From Aequorivita marisscotiae (GTDB taxonomy: Bacteria > Bacteroidota > Bacteroidia > Flavobacteriales > Flavobacteriaceae), in contig NZ_CP122379.1 of the NCBI RefSeq assembly GCF_029814825.1, forward strand, positions 3,016,501 to 3,080,500: 64,000 nt of DNA. The letters run 5' to 3'. Of this stretch, positions 35,824 to 45,127 are shown piece after piece. Made by a program: the position numbers and the translations under genes. Under the pieces are notes generated by a model, which saw only the letters and a program-made list of their open reading frames with translations, ran no database searches and had not been told where the DNA came from. Position 1 is the stretch's first letter, and each line of letters opens with the position of its first letter.

Positions 35824-37008
35824 ATGAGCAATATAGTTGAAGCGGCCGACAATTTTATATTTCAATTGTTTAAAGACGAGCTTCCGAGCACTTTTGTATA
35901 TCACAACTACACCCATTCAAAACGCGTTTATAAAAGTATAAACGAAATTATTGAAAACTCCCAATTTGATGTTAAAGATGCTACCATACTGCGGTTGGCG
36001 GCTTTGCTGCACGATACTGGTTACACGGTAAAGCGCGAAGGCCACGAAGAGGAAAGCGCAAAGATTGCTGAAAAATTTTTAAGGGAACAGCAGGTTGAGG
36101 ACGATATAATTGAAGGAGTGGTCGGGTGTATTCGCGCTACCAAATTTAAAAATACCGTACCCAAGACACAACTTGAAAAAGCGATTCGCGATGCCGATAG
36201 CTCGCATTTTGGGAAGGACTATTTTGAAGAGGCCAGTGAGTTTTTGCGGCAGGAATATCTGTTTCAGAATATTCACGAGTACACCTCGAAGGAATGGCAG
36301 GACGAAAATATAAAGGTGTTGGTTGAAGATCATCAGTTTTATACAGATTATGCCCTAAAAAATTGGCAACCCACCAAGGAGAAGAATTTATCGGATTTAT
36401 TGGAGGACCGCAAAAAGCGGAAAGCCAAAATGCACAAGGAACGCGTAAAGGCGAAGCTGAAGGCGGAGTACAAAAACGACAGTCCGGAGCGCGGCATACA
36501 AACCTTTTACCGCACTGCCCTGCGGAATCATATGAAACTCAGTGATATTGCCGATACAAAGGCAAACATAATGTTGTCTGTAAATGCAATTATTATTTCG
36601 TTGGTGCTTTCTAACCTTATCTCGAAGTTAGACAATAACAACTACCTAATAATTCCGACGGCCATATTTATTCTCTTTAGTGCCATTACGATGATATTGG
36701 CGGTAATAGCCACGCGACCCAACGTAACCCGTGGGGAATTTACCAAGGAAGACGTCGCTAATAAATCGGTTAATCTTACTTTCTTTGGAAATTTCCACAA
36801 AATGGAGCTCGAGCAATACGAATGGGCGATAGAGGAACTTTTAAAAGATAGAAATTACGTGTATAAATCGCTTACCAAAGATTTGTATTTCCTTGGAAAG
36901 GTATTGGATAGAAAATACCGGATACTGCGATTAACCTATACCATTTTTGTTGCGGGCACCATTATTTCGCTTCTTGCCTTTGCGGCTTTCTTTTATGTTG
37001 AAATGTAG
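35824..37008 (+). CDS. HD-domain phosphohydrolase fused to a Pycsar-effector-type membrane domain (DUF5706/PycTM)
   Basis: 394 aa. Residues ~20-150 hold a complete HD site: H in YTHSKRV, HD in LAALLHDTGY and D in KAIRDADSSHFG. Residues ~150-235 are charged and probably helical. The C-terminal part begins KLSDIADTKANIMLSVNAI, the family signature of PycTM, with hydrophobic helices at about 255-272, 278-300 and 370-392. PycTM domains act as membrane-disrupting effectors in cyclic-pyrimidine (Pycsar) defence; HD domains can hydrolyse nucleotides. No uridylate or cytidylate cyclase gene is nearby, so a defence role is inference only. The stop codon abuts a 7-bp repeat array. Confidence 0.82.
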   Translation: MSNIVEAADNFIFQLFKDELPSTFVYHNYTHSKRVYKSINEIIENSQFDVKDATILRLAALLHDTGYTVKREGHEEESAKIAEKFLREQQVEDDIIEGVVGCIRATKFKNTVPKTQLEKAIRDADSSHFGKDYFEEASEFLRQEYLFQNIHEYTSKEWQDENIKVLVEDHQFYTDYALKNWQPTKEKNLSDLLEDRKKRKAKMHKERVKAKLKAEYKNDSPERGIQTFYRTALRNHMKLSDIADTKANIMLSVNAIIISLVLSNLISKLDNNNYLIIPTAIFILFSAITMILAVIATRPNVTRGEFTKEDVANKSVNLTFFGNFHKMELEQYEWAIEELLKDRNYVYKSLTKDLYFLGKVLDRKYRILRLTYTIFVAGTIISLLAFAAFFYVEM

Positions 37009-38000
37009 TTGGCGGTTGGCGGTTGGCGGTTGGCGGTTGGCGGTTGTCGGTTGTCTGGTGTCTGTTGTCGGGTGTCGGTTGTCGGTTGTCTGTTGTGGGT
37101 TGTGGGTTGTCTGTTGTCGGTTGTCTGTTGTCTGTTGACGGTTGTCTGTTGTCTGTTGACGGTTGTCTGTTGTGGGTTGTGGGTTGTCTGTTGTCGGTTG
37201 TCTGTTGTGGGGATTGTTTAATTGTGTAATTGGGACTTAAAGGACAAAAAGACGAAAGGACAAAATGAATTGAAAAGGACTATTGCTCCCCTTTGGGGTT
37301 GGGGGACTTTTTGAGACGGGTGTCGGTTGACGGTTGACGGTTGTCTGTTGTCTGTTGTCTGTTGACGGTTGTCTGTTGTCTGTTGTCTGTTGTCTGTTGT
37401 CTGTTGTCTGTTGACGGTTGTCTGTTGTCTGTTGTCGGTTGTCGGTTATGGGTTGTCTGTTGACAGTTGTTGGGATTGTTTAATCGTTTAATCGTTTAAA
37501 TAAGCAAAATTATAGCCGGGGTGGCTTATTCCCCCCTTAGAAGGGGGGTTGGGGGGATGTTTTTCTGGGGGACGGAAAAGACAAAAGGACGCAAAGGACA
37601 AAATGACTTAAAGAATGAAATGACTGGTGAGGGACTATTGCTCCCCTTTGGGGCTGGGGGACTTTTGAGACGGGTGTCTGTTGGCGGTTGTCTGTTGTCG
37701 GTTGTCTGTTGTCTGTTGTCTGTTGACGGTTGTCTGTTGTCTGTTGTCGGTTGTCGGTTGTCGGTTATGGGTAGTCTGTTGACAGTTGTTGGGATTGTGT
37801 AATCGGTTAATCGGTTAAATAAGCAAAGTTAAAGCCTAGGTGGCTTATTCCCCCCTTAGAAGGGGGGTTGGGGGGATGTTTTTCTGGGGGACGGAAAAGA
37901 CAAAAGGACGGAAAGGACAAAATGACAAAAGGACGAAATGACTTGCAAAGGACTATTGCTCCCCTTTGGGGCTGGGGGACTTGGGGCTGGGGGACTTGGT
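37009..38000 (+). repeat. Composite tandem-repeat region D
   Basis: No gene here. The 7-bp arrays lie at about 37009-37212, 37318-37474 and 37671-37793. Linkers contain ACTTAAAGGACAAAAAG runs and CTCCCCTTTGGGG(C/T)TGGGGGAC blocks (near 37284, 37639, 37960). A TTCCCCCCTTAGAAGGGGGG hairpin followed by a T run occurs at about 37529-37565 and again at about 37847-37884. The two halves (about 37480-37670 and 37795-37980) are a tandem duplication with an offset of about 317 bp. The first unit begins directly after the TAG stop at 37006-37008. Confidence 0.93.
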
Positions 38001-38040
38001 TGGGGGACTTTAATGCATAAAAAACAATAAAAAAATAATT

Positions 38041-38727
38041 ATGAAAATGATAAAAACGATTTTAATATTAGCAATTACAACTACTACTCTTATGGCACAA
38101 AACACTTTACCGCCACCCACTATTGATGTTACGGGCGAAGGGATTGTTCGCGTTGTTCCGGATGAGGCAACGATTAATATTCGCGTTGAAAATACCGGGG
38201 AAAATACCAAGCTGCTAAAACAACAAAACGACGCTACCATTAGTGAAGTTTTAAAGTTTTTAAAGAAAATGGATATAGCCGAAAAAGATGTGCGTACCGA
38301 ATATATGAACCTCAATAAGAATTACGATTACAACAGTAAGACCTATACATTTGCCGCCAACCAATCGCTTTCGGTAAAGCTGCGCGATTTAAATAAGTAC
38401 GAGGCGGTGATGAAAGGTTTAATAGATACCGGGATCAATAGAATAGACGGCGTGACTTTTTCGTCGTCTAACGAAGAGACACTAAAAGTGGAAGCTCGAA
38501 AAAAAGCGATAGAAAACGCACAAATGAAGGCTAAAGATTATGTGTCTGTTTTAAATCAAACCGTTGGGAAAGCTGTTTCGATCAGCGAACTCAGCAACCC
38601 CAGTGGACCAAGGCCAATGTATAAAGCAGCGATGATGGATTCATCATCGGAAGGTAGTGATCCGACCATTGCGCTTGGGGTAATAGAGGTTAAAACCAGG
38701 GTTAATGTGAGCTTTCTTTTAAATTAA
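38041..38727 (+). CDS. SIMPL-domain (DUF541) periplasmic protein
   Basis: 228 aa. Signal peptide MIKTILILAITTTTLMAQ, then PPPTIDVTGEGIVRVVPDEA, the usual opening of the SIMPL/DUF541 family, ARKKAIENAQMKAKDYVSV in the middle, and the closing IEVKTRVNVSFLLN. Members (YggE, BP26) are secreted or periplasmic; their molecular role is not settled, with links to oxidative stress. Flanked on both sides by repeat regions. No TAnnTTTG box was found upstream. Confidence 0.9.
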   Translation: MKMIKTILILAITTTTLMAQNTLPPPTIDVTGEGIVRVVPDEATINIRVENTGENTKLLKQQNDATISEVLKFLKKMDIAEKDVRTEYMNLNKNYDYNSKTYTFAANQSLSVKLRDLNKYEAVMKGLIDTGINRIDGVTFSSSNEETLKVEARKKAIENAQMKAKDYVSVLNQTVGKAVSISELSNPSGPRPMYKAAMMDSSSEGSDPTIALGVIEVKTRVNVSFLLN

Positions 38728-38749
38728 AGGTAATTGGGGGGAGGCGGCG

Positions 38750-40020
38750 TAATGTTTTTTTCTACCCATATGTTGTCCCTACGGGACAATGGGTTTGTTT
38801 GTCCGTTTTCTTTTCTACCCATATGTTGTCCCTACGGGACGGGTGGATGGGGTCGATGATTTGGGGATGCCGAGCTTGGTTATATGTTTTTTCTACCCAT
38901 ATTTTGTCCCTACGGGACAATGGGTTCGTTTGTCCGTTTTCTTTTCTACCGATATGTTGTCCCTACGGGACAGGTGGATGGGGTCGATGATTTGGGGATG
39001 CTGAGTTTGGTTATATGTTTTTTCTACCGATATTTTGTCCCTACGGGACAATGGGTTCGTTTGTCCGTTTTCTTTTCTACCGATATGTTGTCCCTACGGG
39101 ACAGGTGGATGGGGTCGATGATTTGGGGATGCTGAGCTTGGTTAGACGTTTTTTCTACCGATATTTTGTCCCTACTGGACAATGGGTTTGTTTGTCCGTT
39201 TTCTTTTCTACCCATATGTTGTCCCTACGGGACGGGTGGATGGGGTCGATGATTTGGGGATGCTGAGTTTGGTTAGACGTTTTTTCTACCCATATTTCGT
39301 CCCTACAGGACAAATAGATGGAGCCAATGCATTCTACCCATATTTTGTCCCTACGGGACAATGGGATTCTATCTTTCGGGCTTTTTCTACCGATATTTTG
39401 TCCCTACGGGACAATGGGTTTGTTTGTCCATGTTTTTTCTACCCATATATTATCCCTACGGAACGGGTGGATGGGTCGATGATTTGATGATGCCGGGCTT
39501 GGTTATAGGTTTTTTCTACCCATATGTTATCTCTACGGGATAGGTTGATGGAGCCAATGCATTCTACCGATATGTTGTCCCTATGGGACACTGGGGTTCT
39601 ATTATTCGGGCTTTTTCTACCGATATTTTGTCCCTACTGGACAATGGGTTCGTTTGTCCGTTTTCTTTTCTACCGATATGTTGTCCCTACGGGACGGGTG
39701 GATGGGTCGATGATTTGGGGATGCTGAGCTTGGTTAGACGTTTTTTCTACCGATATTTTGTCCCTATGGGACAATGAGGTTTATTTGACAGCTCTTTTTC
39801 TACCCAAATGCTGTCCCTACGGGATAGGCTGATGGAGCCAATGCATTCTACCGATATTTTGTCCCTACGGGACAATGGGTTTGTTTGACCGTTTCCTTTT
39901 CTACCCATATGTTGTCCCTACGGGACAGGTGGATGGAGCCACCGATATTCTGTCCCTATGGGACGGGTGGATGGGGTTAATGTTTTTTCCCATCTGTCAA
40001 CCATAGGGACAGGATTGGTT
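38750..40020. repeat. 131-bp higher-order repeat built on a GTCCC-TACG-GGAC hairpin
   Basis: About 21 copies of a core TTCTACC[CG]ATAT[GT]TTGTCCC followed by TACGGGAC. The core contains the palindrome GTCCC-TA-CGGGAC. Two types alternate: one followed by AATGGGTTTGTTTGTCCG, the other by a GGTGGATGG-type tail with GATTTGGGGATGCTGAG. Together they form a 131-bp dimer, clearest at 38890, 39021, 39152 and 39284. Later copies are more degenerate. Frames through it are broken by the 131-bp period, so it is not coding. A lone reverse copy occurs at about 54511-54540. Confidence 0.93.
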
Positions 40021-40072
40021 ATGTGTAGGGTTTTGTGTGGTATTAATTTTAGCTCAATGAATTTTTATGCTT

Positions 40073-41185
40073 TTATTCGCCTAAAAGGGTTGCGATTTTG
40101 GCTTCTAGGGCGGCGCCGCGTAGATCTTTATCGATTATTACGCCTTCTTCATCCAATAAAAATGTGGCAGGAATTGAACGAACGTTGTACTGCTTGGCGA
40201 TTGGGTCTTGCCAAAATTGCAGGTTAGAAACATGGTGCCAATCCATTTTATCGTCGGCTATGGCTTGAATCCATTTGTCTTTTTGTTCGGCTTTATCTAG
40301 AGAAACGCTGATAATATTTAGGCCTTTATCGTGGTATTTATTGTACACTTTTACCACGTTCGGGTTTTCAATACGGCAAGGCTTGCACCACGAGGCCCAA
40401 AAATCTATAATCGTATATTTTCCAAGGGCATCTTTTAACGACTTCATTTCGCCCGTTGGGGTTGGAGCGCTAAAATCTGGAGCAAGGCTTCCCACTTCGG
40501 CCTTTTTCATATTTTCTATACTGGTTTTTAAATCGGTTACAATACCGCTGGTTGCCAGTTTTGGATCCATATTATCTATAAAAGCAGAAGCTTCGGCTGG
40601 GGTGAGTTCTTTTCTGCCTACCATTTCAGAAATAAGCATAGCGGCAAAAAGGGTATTGTTGTTCGCCTTTAAAAATTCCTTTTTATACTGGGTTTCTTCC
40701 GCAACAATATTTAGATTTTTACTTTGTATTTCGGCAATTTCGGCCGTATCGTTCGCCATGCGGGCTTCGCGGAAACGGTCCATGCTTTCTTGTTTTCTTT
40801 TATTAAAGGCCGTCATTTTATCGGCAAATTCGCCGTAGGCATTGTTTTGCTTTCCACCGGACACACGAGATGCCTGTATGCTATCTTTGTAAATAGTGGC
40901 TTTCATATCTACATTTTCAGGGAAAAATATTACTGAGCCGGGCACTTCATTCACTCTTAAAAAATTAAGGCTAGTGGCCTGGCTATTTGGATAGGTAGCC
41001 GAAAAGGCACCGCCGGTAACGGTAATAGTATCAATAATTTTAGGTTGCCTGTCTGCCAAGGTATAGACGTAAATCTCGGTACCGTCGGCAAAACCTTGAG
41101 CCTCGCCTTGTAGCACATAGCTGTCGGATTCCTGCGTACAGGAAAGTAATGAAATTGTTAAAAGTGGAGCTAAAATAAGTCTCAT
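40073..41185 (-). CDS. TlpA-like thioredoxin lipoprotein with DUF4369 domain
   Basis: 370 aa. Lipobox LLSC near residue 15 (ISLLSCTQE), an N-terminal DUF4369-like region (about 25-130: LQGEAQGFADGTEIYVYTL), a helical linker and a C-terminal thioredoxin fold (about 235-370) with active site SWCKPCR, followed by SIPATFLLDEEG (cis-Pro). This architecture is common in Bacteroidetes for periplasmic disulfide reduction. A TATTTTTG -7 element lies 26 bp before the start (41211-41218). Confidence 0.92.
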   Translation of the reverse strand: MRLILAPLLTISLLSCTQESDSYVLQGEAQGFADGTEIYVYTLADRQPKIIDTITVTGGAFSATYPNSQATSLNFLRVNEVPGSVIFFPENVDMKATIYKDSIQASRVSGGKQNNAYGEFADKMTAFNKRKQESMDRFREARMANDTAEIAEIQSKNLNIVAEETQYKKEFLKANNNTLFAAMLISEMVGRKELTPAEASAFIDNMDPKLATSGIVTDLKTSIENMKKAEVGSLAPDFSAPTPTGEMKSLKDALGKYTIIDFWASWCKPCRIENPNVVKVYNKYHDKGLNIISVSLDKAEQKDKWIQAIADDKMDWHHVSNLQFWQDPIAKQYNVRSIPATFLLDEEGVIIDKDLRGAALEAKIATLLGE

Positions 41186-41210
41186 AGAATCTGTGTTTTT
41201 ATTTGTGGGG

Positions 41211-41218
41211 CAAAAATA
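41211..41218 (-). promoter_or_regulatory. Candidate -7 element of the TlpA-like gene
   Basis: Minus strand reads TATTTTTG, matching TAnnTTTG, with the start codon about 26 bp downstream. A TTG occurs upstream but at a 14-nt spacing, shorter than the usual 19-21, so only the -7 box is supported. Confidence 0.4.
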
Positions 41219-41308
41219 GCAGATTATTCTGGCAATGCGTGATATGGGCTAATATTTTGTTATTTATTAACATATCGCTTAATTTTTAACTCGTACTTTT
41301 ATCCCCTT

Positions 41309-43690
41309 ATGTTAAAAGACGATTTAATAGTAGAAAAAAGGGATTTCCCGATGAAGATAAAAGTGGGCTTCAAAAAGGTTTTTGACGCTTACAAAGCTTT
41401 GGAACCCCAGACTGCGATTGAAAAACAGCAGGCTGCGGAAATACTCGCTATAGAAAAAGAATATCCCAAACTAACTACGGGCTTAACAAAATGTACGGAC
41501 CTCACCGAATACCAAACGCAAATAGACGCGGTGTTAAATCCGTTGTTCTCCCCGTTGTTGACCGAAAACGAAATTAAATTCGCCACCATTCCTTTTCAAA
41601 ACATTGCCATTAAATGCACCCAACGTTATAAAAATTTAATTAAGGCGGCTGGAGAAAAGGTGGCATTGGAGATTATAAATTTTAATGCAGACCAATTTTA
41701 TATTATGGGCTGTAGTATAATTTTAAATATATATTACGGGATAAAAGTTGATTTTAGACGTTCGTATTACTACAATATTCCCGATGAACACGGGATGGTA
41801 AAAAACTACAGGCTGCTCTATAATGCAGATTTTGTGGAAATTCAAAAAACCAATAAGGCAAAGGATATTTCGGAAGCGGATATCAACGAACTTTTGGAAA
41901 GCTACGAAAATGTTGCCATTTGGAAAGAAAAGTTTCCACCCGAAAGCTGGATTTTTAACGGTTTTGTTATCGCCTCGCTAACGGATGTTACCTTAAATGT
42001 ATCCATTTCAGATTTTAAATCGAATTTACTGCGATTGGAAAAAAACGGGGGCTTTGAGGATACTGAGTTTAGCCGTATTTTCCGCTCTATTTTTCATTTA
42101 AAGGATTTGATGATAGGCTTTACCGACTATCACGAAGAAACGGAGACTTTTGAACGCACCCTGTTTAAGGAAATTTCGAGTTTTATACTCAATAATAAGA
42201 AATCGCAACGCTGCAAGGACGCCCTTTGTAGTGGTTCGTATTACAAGCTTTTTAAGCAGCGCGAATTTTACTGCATTACCGATGCCGAGCGTTACCACAA
42301 ATTATACCCGGATAATCTGCTCTATAAAAAAATGCTGGACCAAGGTATGAAGAGTGCAATTTTTGCCTCGATAGTACACGAGGATAAAATTTTGGGGGTG
42401 CTGGAGTTGGTATCGCCCAACGCGAATGACCTTAATACCATTAATGCCAACAAGCTACGCGATATAATGCCGTTTTTAATTGATTCGGTTGTGCGCTCGA
42501 AGGAAAATCTGGAGAACGAATTGGAACTTATTATCCAAGAGGAATGTACTGCCATACACAGCAGTGTACATTGGAAGTTTCGGCAGGAGGCAAAGCGGTA
42601 TTTAAACAGTAAAAACGAAGGCAACGCCAACTATTTTAGGGAAATTGTTTTTCAGGACGTGTTTCCGCTGTATGGACAAACCGATATAAAAGGTTCTTCC
42701 GAAGCTCGAAACGAGGCTACCAAGCAAGATTTAATGCTGCAATTACAGTATATAGACGAACTGCTGCAAAAGCTTTCAAAATACAATCCGCTGCTAATTT
42801 TTGAGCAGATGAAGTTTACCGTCGCGAACTTTTCAAATGAAATTACCGAAAACCTTCAAGTAGATACAGAGCGAAAAGTAATAGATTTTATCGCTTCTGA
42901 AATCATTCCATTTTTCAAACATATGCGGCTTAAGAATAATACGCATAAAAAGTGGATAGATGAATACAACGAACTGGTAGATCTAAATTCGGGATTGGTT
43001 TATAAATTTAGAAAAGACTACGACGAATCGGTTATGCAAACCAACAAAAGGCTTGCAGCGATTTTAGACAGGAAACAGCTGGAGGCACAGCAAATGTACC
43101 CGCATTACTTTGAACGTTTTAATACAGACGGGGTTGAGCACAATATGTATATAGGTGAAAACATTACAAAGCGTAGAACCTTTAACAAGTTATACCTTAA
43201 AAATTTAAGGTTGTGGCAGTTGCAGATTGTGTGCGAAATGGAGAATAGCTTTTATAATTTTAAGGAGAGCTTGCCCGTAAATTTAGATGTAGCCTCGATG
43301 ATTTTGGTATTTAACGGATCGTTGTCGCTACGGTTTAGGATGGACGAAAAACGATTTGACGTAGATGGCACCTATAACGCGCGATATGAAGTGGTAAAAA
43401 AACGCGTGGACAAGGCCCATATAAAAGGAACTGAAGAGCGTATTACCCAACCGGGAAAAATTGTAATGGTATATTCGCAAAAAGAAGACGAGGAAGAGTA
43501 TTTACAATATATAAAGTTTTTACAAAGTCAGAAAATGCTCGACGAGGGTGTAGAGATATTGGAATTGGAAGACTTACAGGGTGTTACCGGCCTAAAAGCC
43601 TTACGCGTAAAAGTGCTTTACAGCAAAAACACGAATAAGACGAAGGAGTATTACACCTACGAAGACCTAATCTCTGAATTAAAAGACTAA
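41309..43690 (+). CDS. GAF-domain protein, conserved in Bacteroidetes
   Basis: 793 aa, soluble. A GAF-like domain lies at about residues 275-400 (CITDAERYHKLYPDNLLYKK then AIFASIVHEDKILGVLELVS). The rest is alpha-helical and carries no kinase, cyclase or HTH motif that I can see. The C-terminal third contains VMVYSQKEDEEEYLQYIKFL. It is probably a cytoplasmic sensor or scaffold of unknown ligand. Divergent from the TlpA-like gene, with a TACTTTTA near-match to the -7 box just upstream. Confidence 0.75.
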   Translation: MLKDDLIVEKRDFPMKIKVGFKKVFDAYKALEPQTAIEKQQAAEILAIEKEYPKLTTGLTKCTDLTEYQTQIDAVLNPLFSPLLTENEIKFATIPFQNIAIKCTQRYKNLIKAAGEKVALEIINFNADQFYIMGCSIILNIYYGIKVDFRRSYYYNIPDEHGMVKNYRLLYNADFVEIQKTNKAKDISEADINELLESYENVAIWKEKFPPESWIFNGFVIASLTDVTLNVSISDFKSNLLRLEKNGGFEDTEFSRIFRSIFHLKDLMIGFTDYHEETETFERTLFKEISSFILNNKKSQRCKDALCSGSYYKLFKQREFYCITDAERYHKLYPDNLLYKKMLDQGMKSAIFASIVHEDKILGVLELVSPNANDLNTINANKLRDIMPFLIDSVVRSKENLENELELIIQEECTAIHSSVHWKFRQEAKRYLNSKNEGNANYFREIVFQDVFPLYGQTDIKGSSEARNEATKQDLMLQLQYIDELLQKLSKYNPLLIFEQMKFTVANFSNEITENLQVDTERKVIDFIASEIIPFFKHMRLKNNTHKKWIDEYNELVDLNSGLVYKFRKDYDESVMQTNKRLAAILDRKQLEAQQMYPHYFERFNTDGVEHNMYIGENITKRRTFNKLYLKNLRLWQLQIVCEMENSFYNFKESLPVNLDVASMILVFNGSLSLRFRMDEKRFDVDGTYNARYEVVKKRVDKAHIKGTEERITQPGKIVMVYSQKEDEEEYLQYIKFLQSQKMLDEGVEILELEDLQGVTGLKALRVKVLYSKNTNKTKEYYTYEDLISELKD

Positions 43691-43724
43691 AGCGGCAACA
43701 AGTTTAGATTTGTGAATACGCTGT

Positions 43725-44819
43725 TTACACGTTAAAACGGAAGTGCATTACATCGCCATCCTTTACGATATACTCCTTTCCTTCTACTCCCATTTTTCCT
43801 GCTTCCTTTACTTTGGCCTCGCTACCGTAAGTAACAAAATCGTCGTATTTTATAACTTCGGCGCGGATAAAGCCTTTCTCAAAATCGGTGTGAATAACAC
43901 CGGCCGCCTGAGGTGCTGTAGCACCAACGGGAATGGTCCACGCCCGTACTTCCTTTACACCGGCCGTAAAATAGGTTTGCAGGTTTAGCAGTTTATAGGC
44001 ACTACGAATTAATTTAGCAGAACCCGCCTCGTCCAATCCCAAATCTTCCAAAAACATTTGGCGTTCTTCGAAGGTGTCGAGTTCGGTAATATCGGCTTCG
44101 GTGCCAACTGCCAAAACTAAAACCTCGGCATTTTCATCGGCTACCGCTGCTCTTACTTTATCCACATAGTCGTTGCCCGTTGCGGCTGCAGCTTCATCTA
44201 CATTACAAACGTAAAGCACAGGCTTGTCTGTTATAAATTGGGAGTCGGCTATATACTCCTCACGTTCCTCGGCAGAAAGTTCAATTGCCCGAACGGAGAT
44301 TCCGGCTTCTAGACCCGTTTTTACCTTTAACAAAGCTGCCTCTTCTTTTTGTGCTTCTTTATTTCCGGTACGAGCCGCGCGTTTTACTTTTTCCAGTTTT
44401 TTGTCTACCGTTTCCAGATCTTTTAATTGCAGTTCAATATCTATTGTTTCCTTATCGCGAATAGGATTTACGCTACCATCTACGTGTACAATATTATCAT
44501 CGTTAAAACAACGCAATACATGAAGAATAGCATCGGTTTCGCGGATGTTGCTCAAAAACTGGTTGCCGAGCCCCTCCCCTTTGCTGGCTCCTTTTACAAG
44601 GCCTGCAATATCTACTATTTCAACAGTTGCAGGTAGTACGCGCTCTGGTTTTACCAATTCCTCCAACTTTAACAAGCGCTTGTCCGGTACATTTACAACG
44701 CCAATATTAGGCTCGATGGTACAGAAGGGAAAATTGGCACTCTGTGCCTTTGCATTGGACAAACAATTAAAAAGAGTGGATTTTCCAACGTTTGGCAATC
44801 CTACAATACCTGCTTTCAT
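43725..44819 (-). CDS. ychF: Ribosome-binding ATPase/GTPase YchF (OLA1)
   Basis: 364 aa. G1 [52 protein letters not shown], and the C-terminal TGS-type region [18 protein letters not shown] are diagnostic. Binds ribosomes and prefers ATP in characterised members. Convergent with the GAF protein gene. Confidence 0.97.
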   Translation of the reverse strand: MKAGIVGLPNVGKSTLFNCLSNAKAQSANFPFCTIEPNIGVVNVPDKRLLKLEELVKPERVLPATVEIVDIAGLVKGASKGEGLGNQFLSNIRETDAILHVLRCFNDDNIVHVDGSVNPIRDKETIDIELQLKDLETVDKKLEKVKRAARTGNKEAQKEEAALLKVKTGLEAGISVRAIELSAEEREEYIADSQFITDKPVLYVCNVDEAAAATGNDYVDKVRAAVADENAEVLVLAVGTEADITELDTFEERQMFLEDLGLDEAGSAKLIRSAYKLLNLQTYFTAGVKEVRAWTIPVGATAPQAAGVIHTDFEKGFIRAEVIKYDDFVTYGSEAKVKEAGKMGVEGKEYIVKDGDVMHFRFNV

Positions 44820-45127
44820 AGTAATAATCTTTATTTAATTTTAAAATGGCTTAGCGCGCTAAGTTTTAAAATGCTGGAAATATTTTTCAATTTAAAAATC
44901 GATTCCGAAAAACGTTTTGCGTTATACGCTTCAACCTATCTCTTATTAATTTTAGCTTTATATGCTGAAATTTTTAAGAGGTGCAAATATACATCTTCAA
45001 AGCATACAATCAAGACTTCGTTTAAAATGCTTTTCAGAAAAAGATTGGGGATATTTTCACTAAAATTTTTGAATAACTTAACTATTGTAACGCTATGTTT
45101 ACACTAGAAACCTTAATAACCAAAATT
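44820..45127. other. A+T-rich intergenic region with a 14-bp palindrome
   Basis: 308 bp without a convincing gene. Near its left end is the perfect palindrome CTTAGCGCGCTAAG at 44850-44863, flanked on both sides by TTTTAAAAT. It could be an operator for the ychF promoter or a stem-loop. A 78-codon open frame at 44871-45107 has no homology signs and low-complexity composition. Confidence 0.5.

Noticed and set aside
35824..37008. Complete Pycsar defence system
   Set aside because: Only the effector-type domain is present; no cyclase gene lies within the window, so a complete system cannot be claimed.
38789..39777. Repeated open frames with FLPIFCPYGT-type translations
   Set aside because: The 131-bp period is not a multiple of three, so the frame changes between copies; the sequence is a non-coding hairpin repeat.
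44871..45107. 78-aa open frame
   Set aside because: Low-complexity composition, no ribosome site or homology features; likely chance in A+T-rich DNA.
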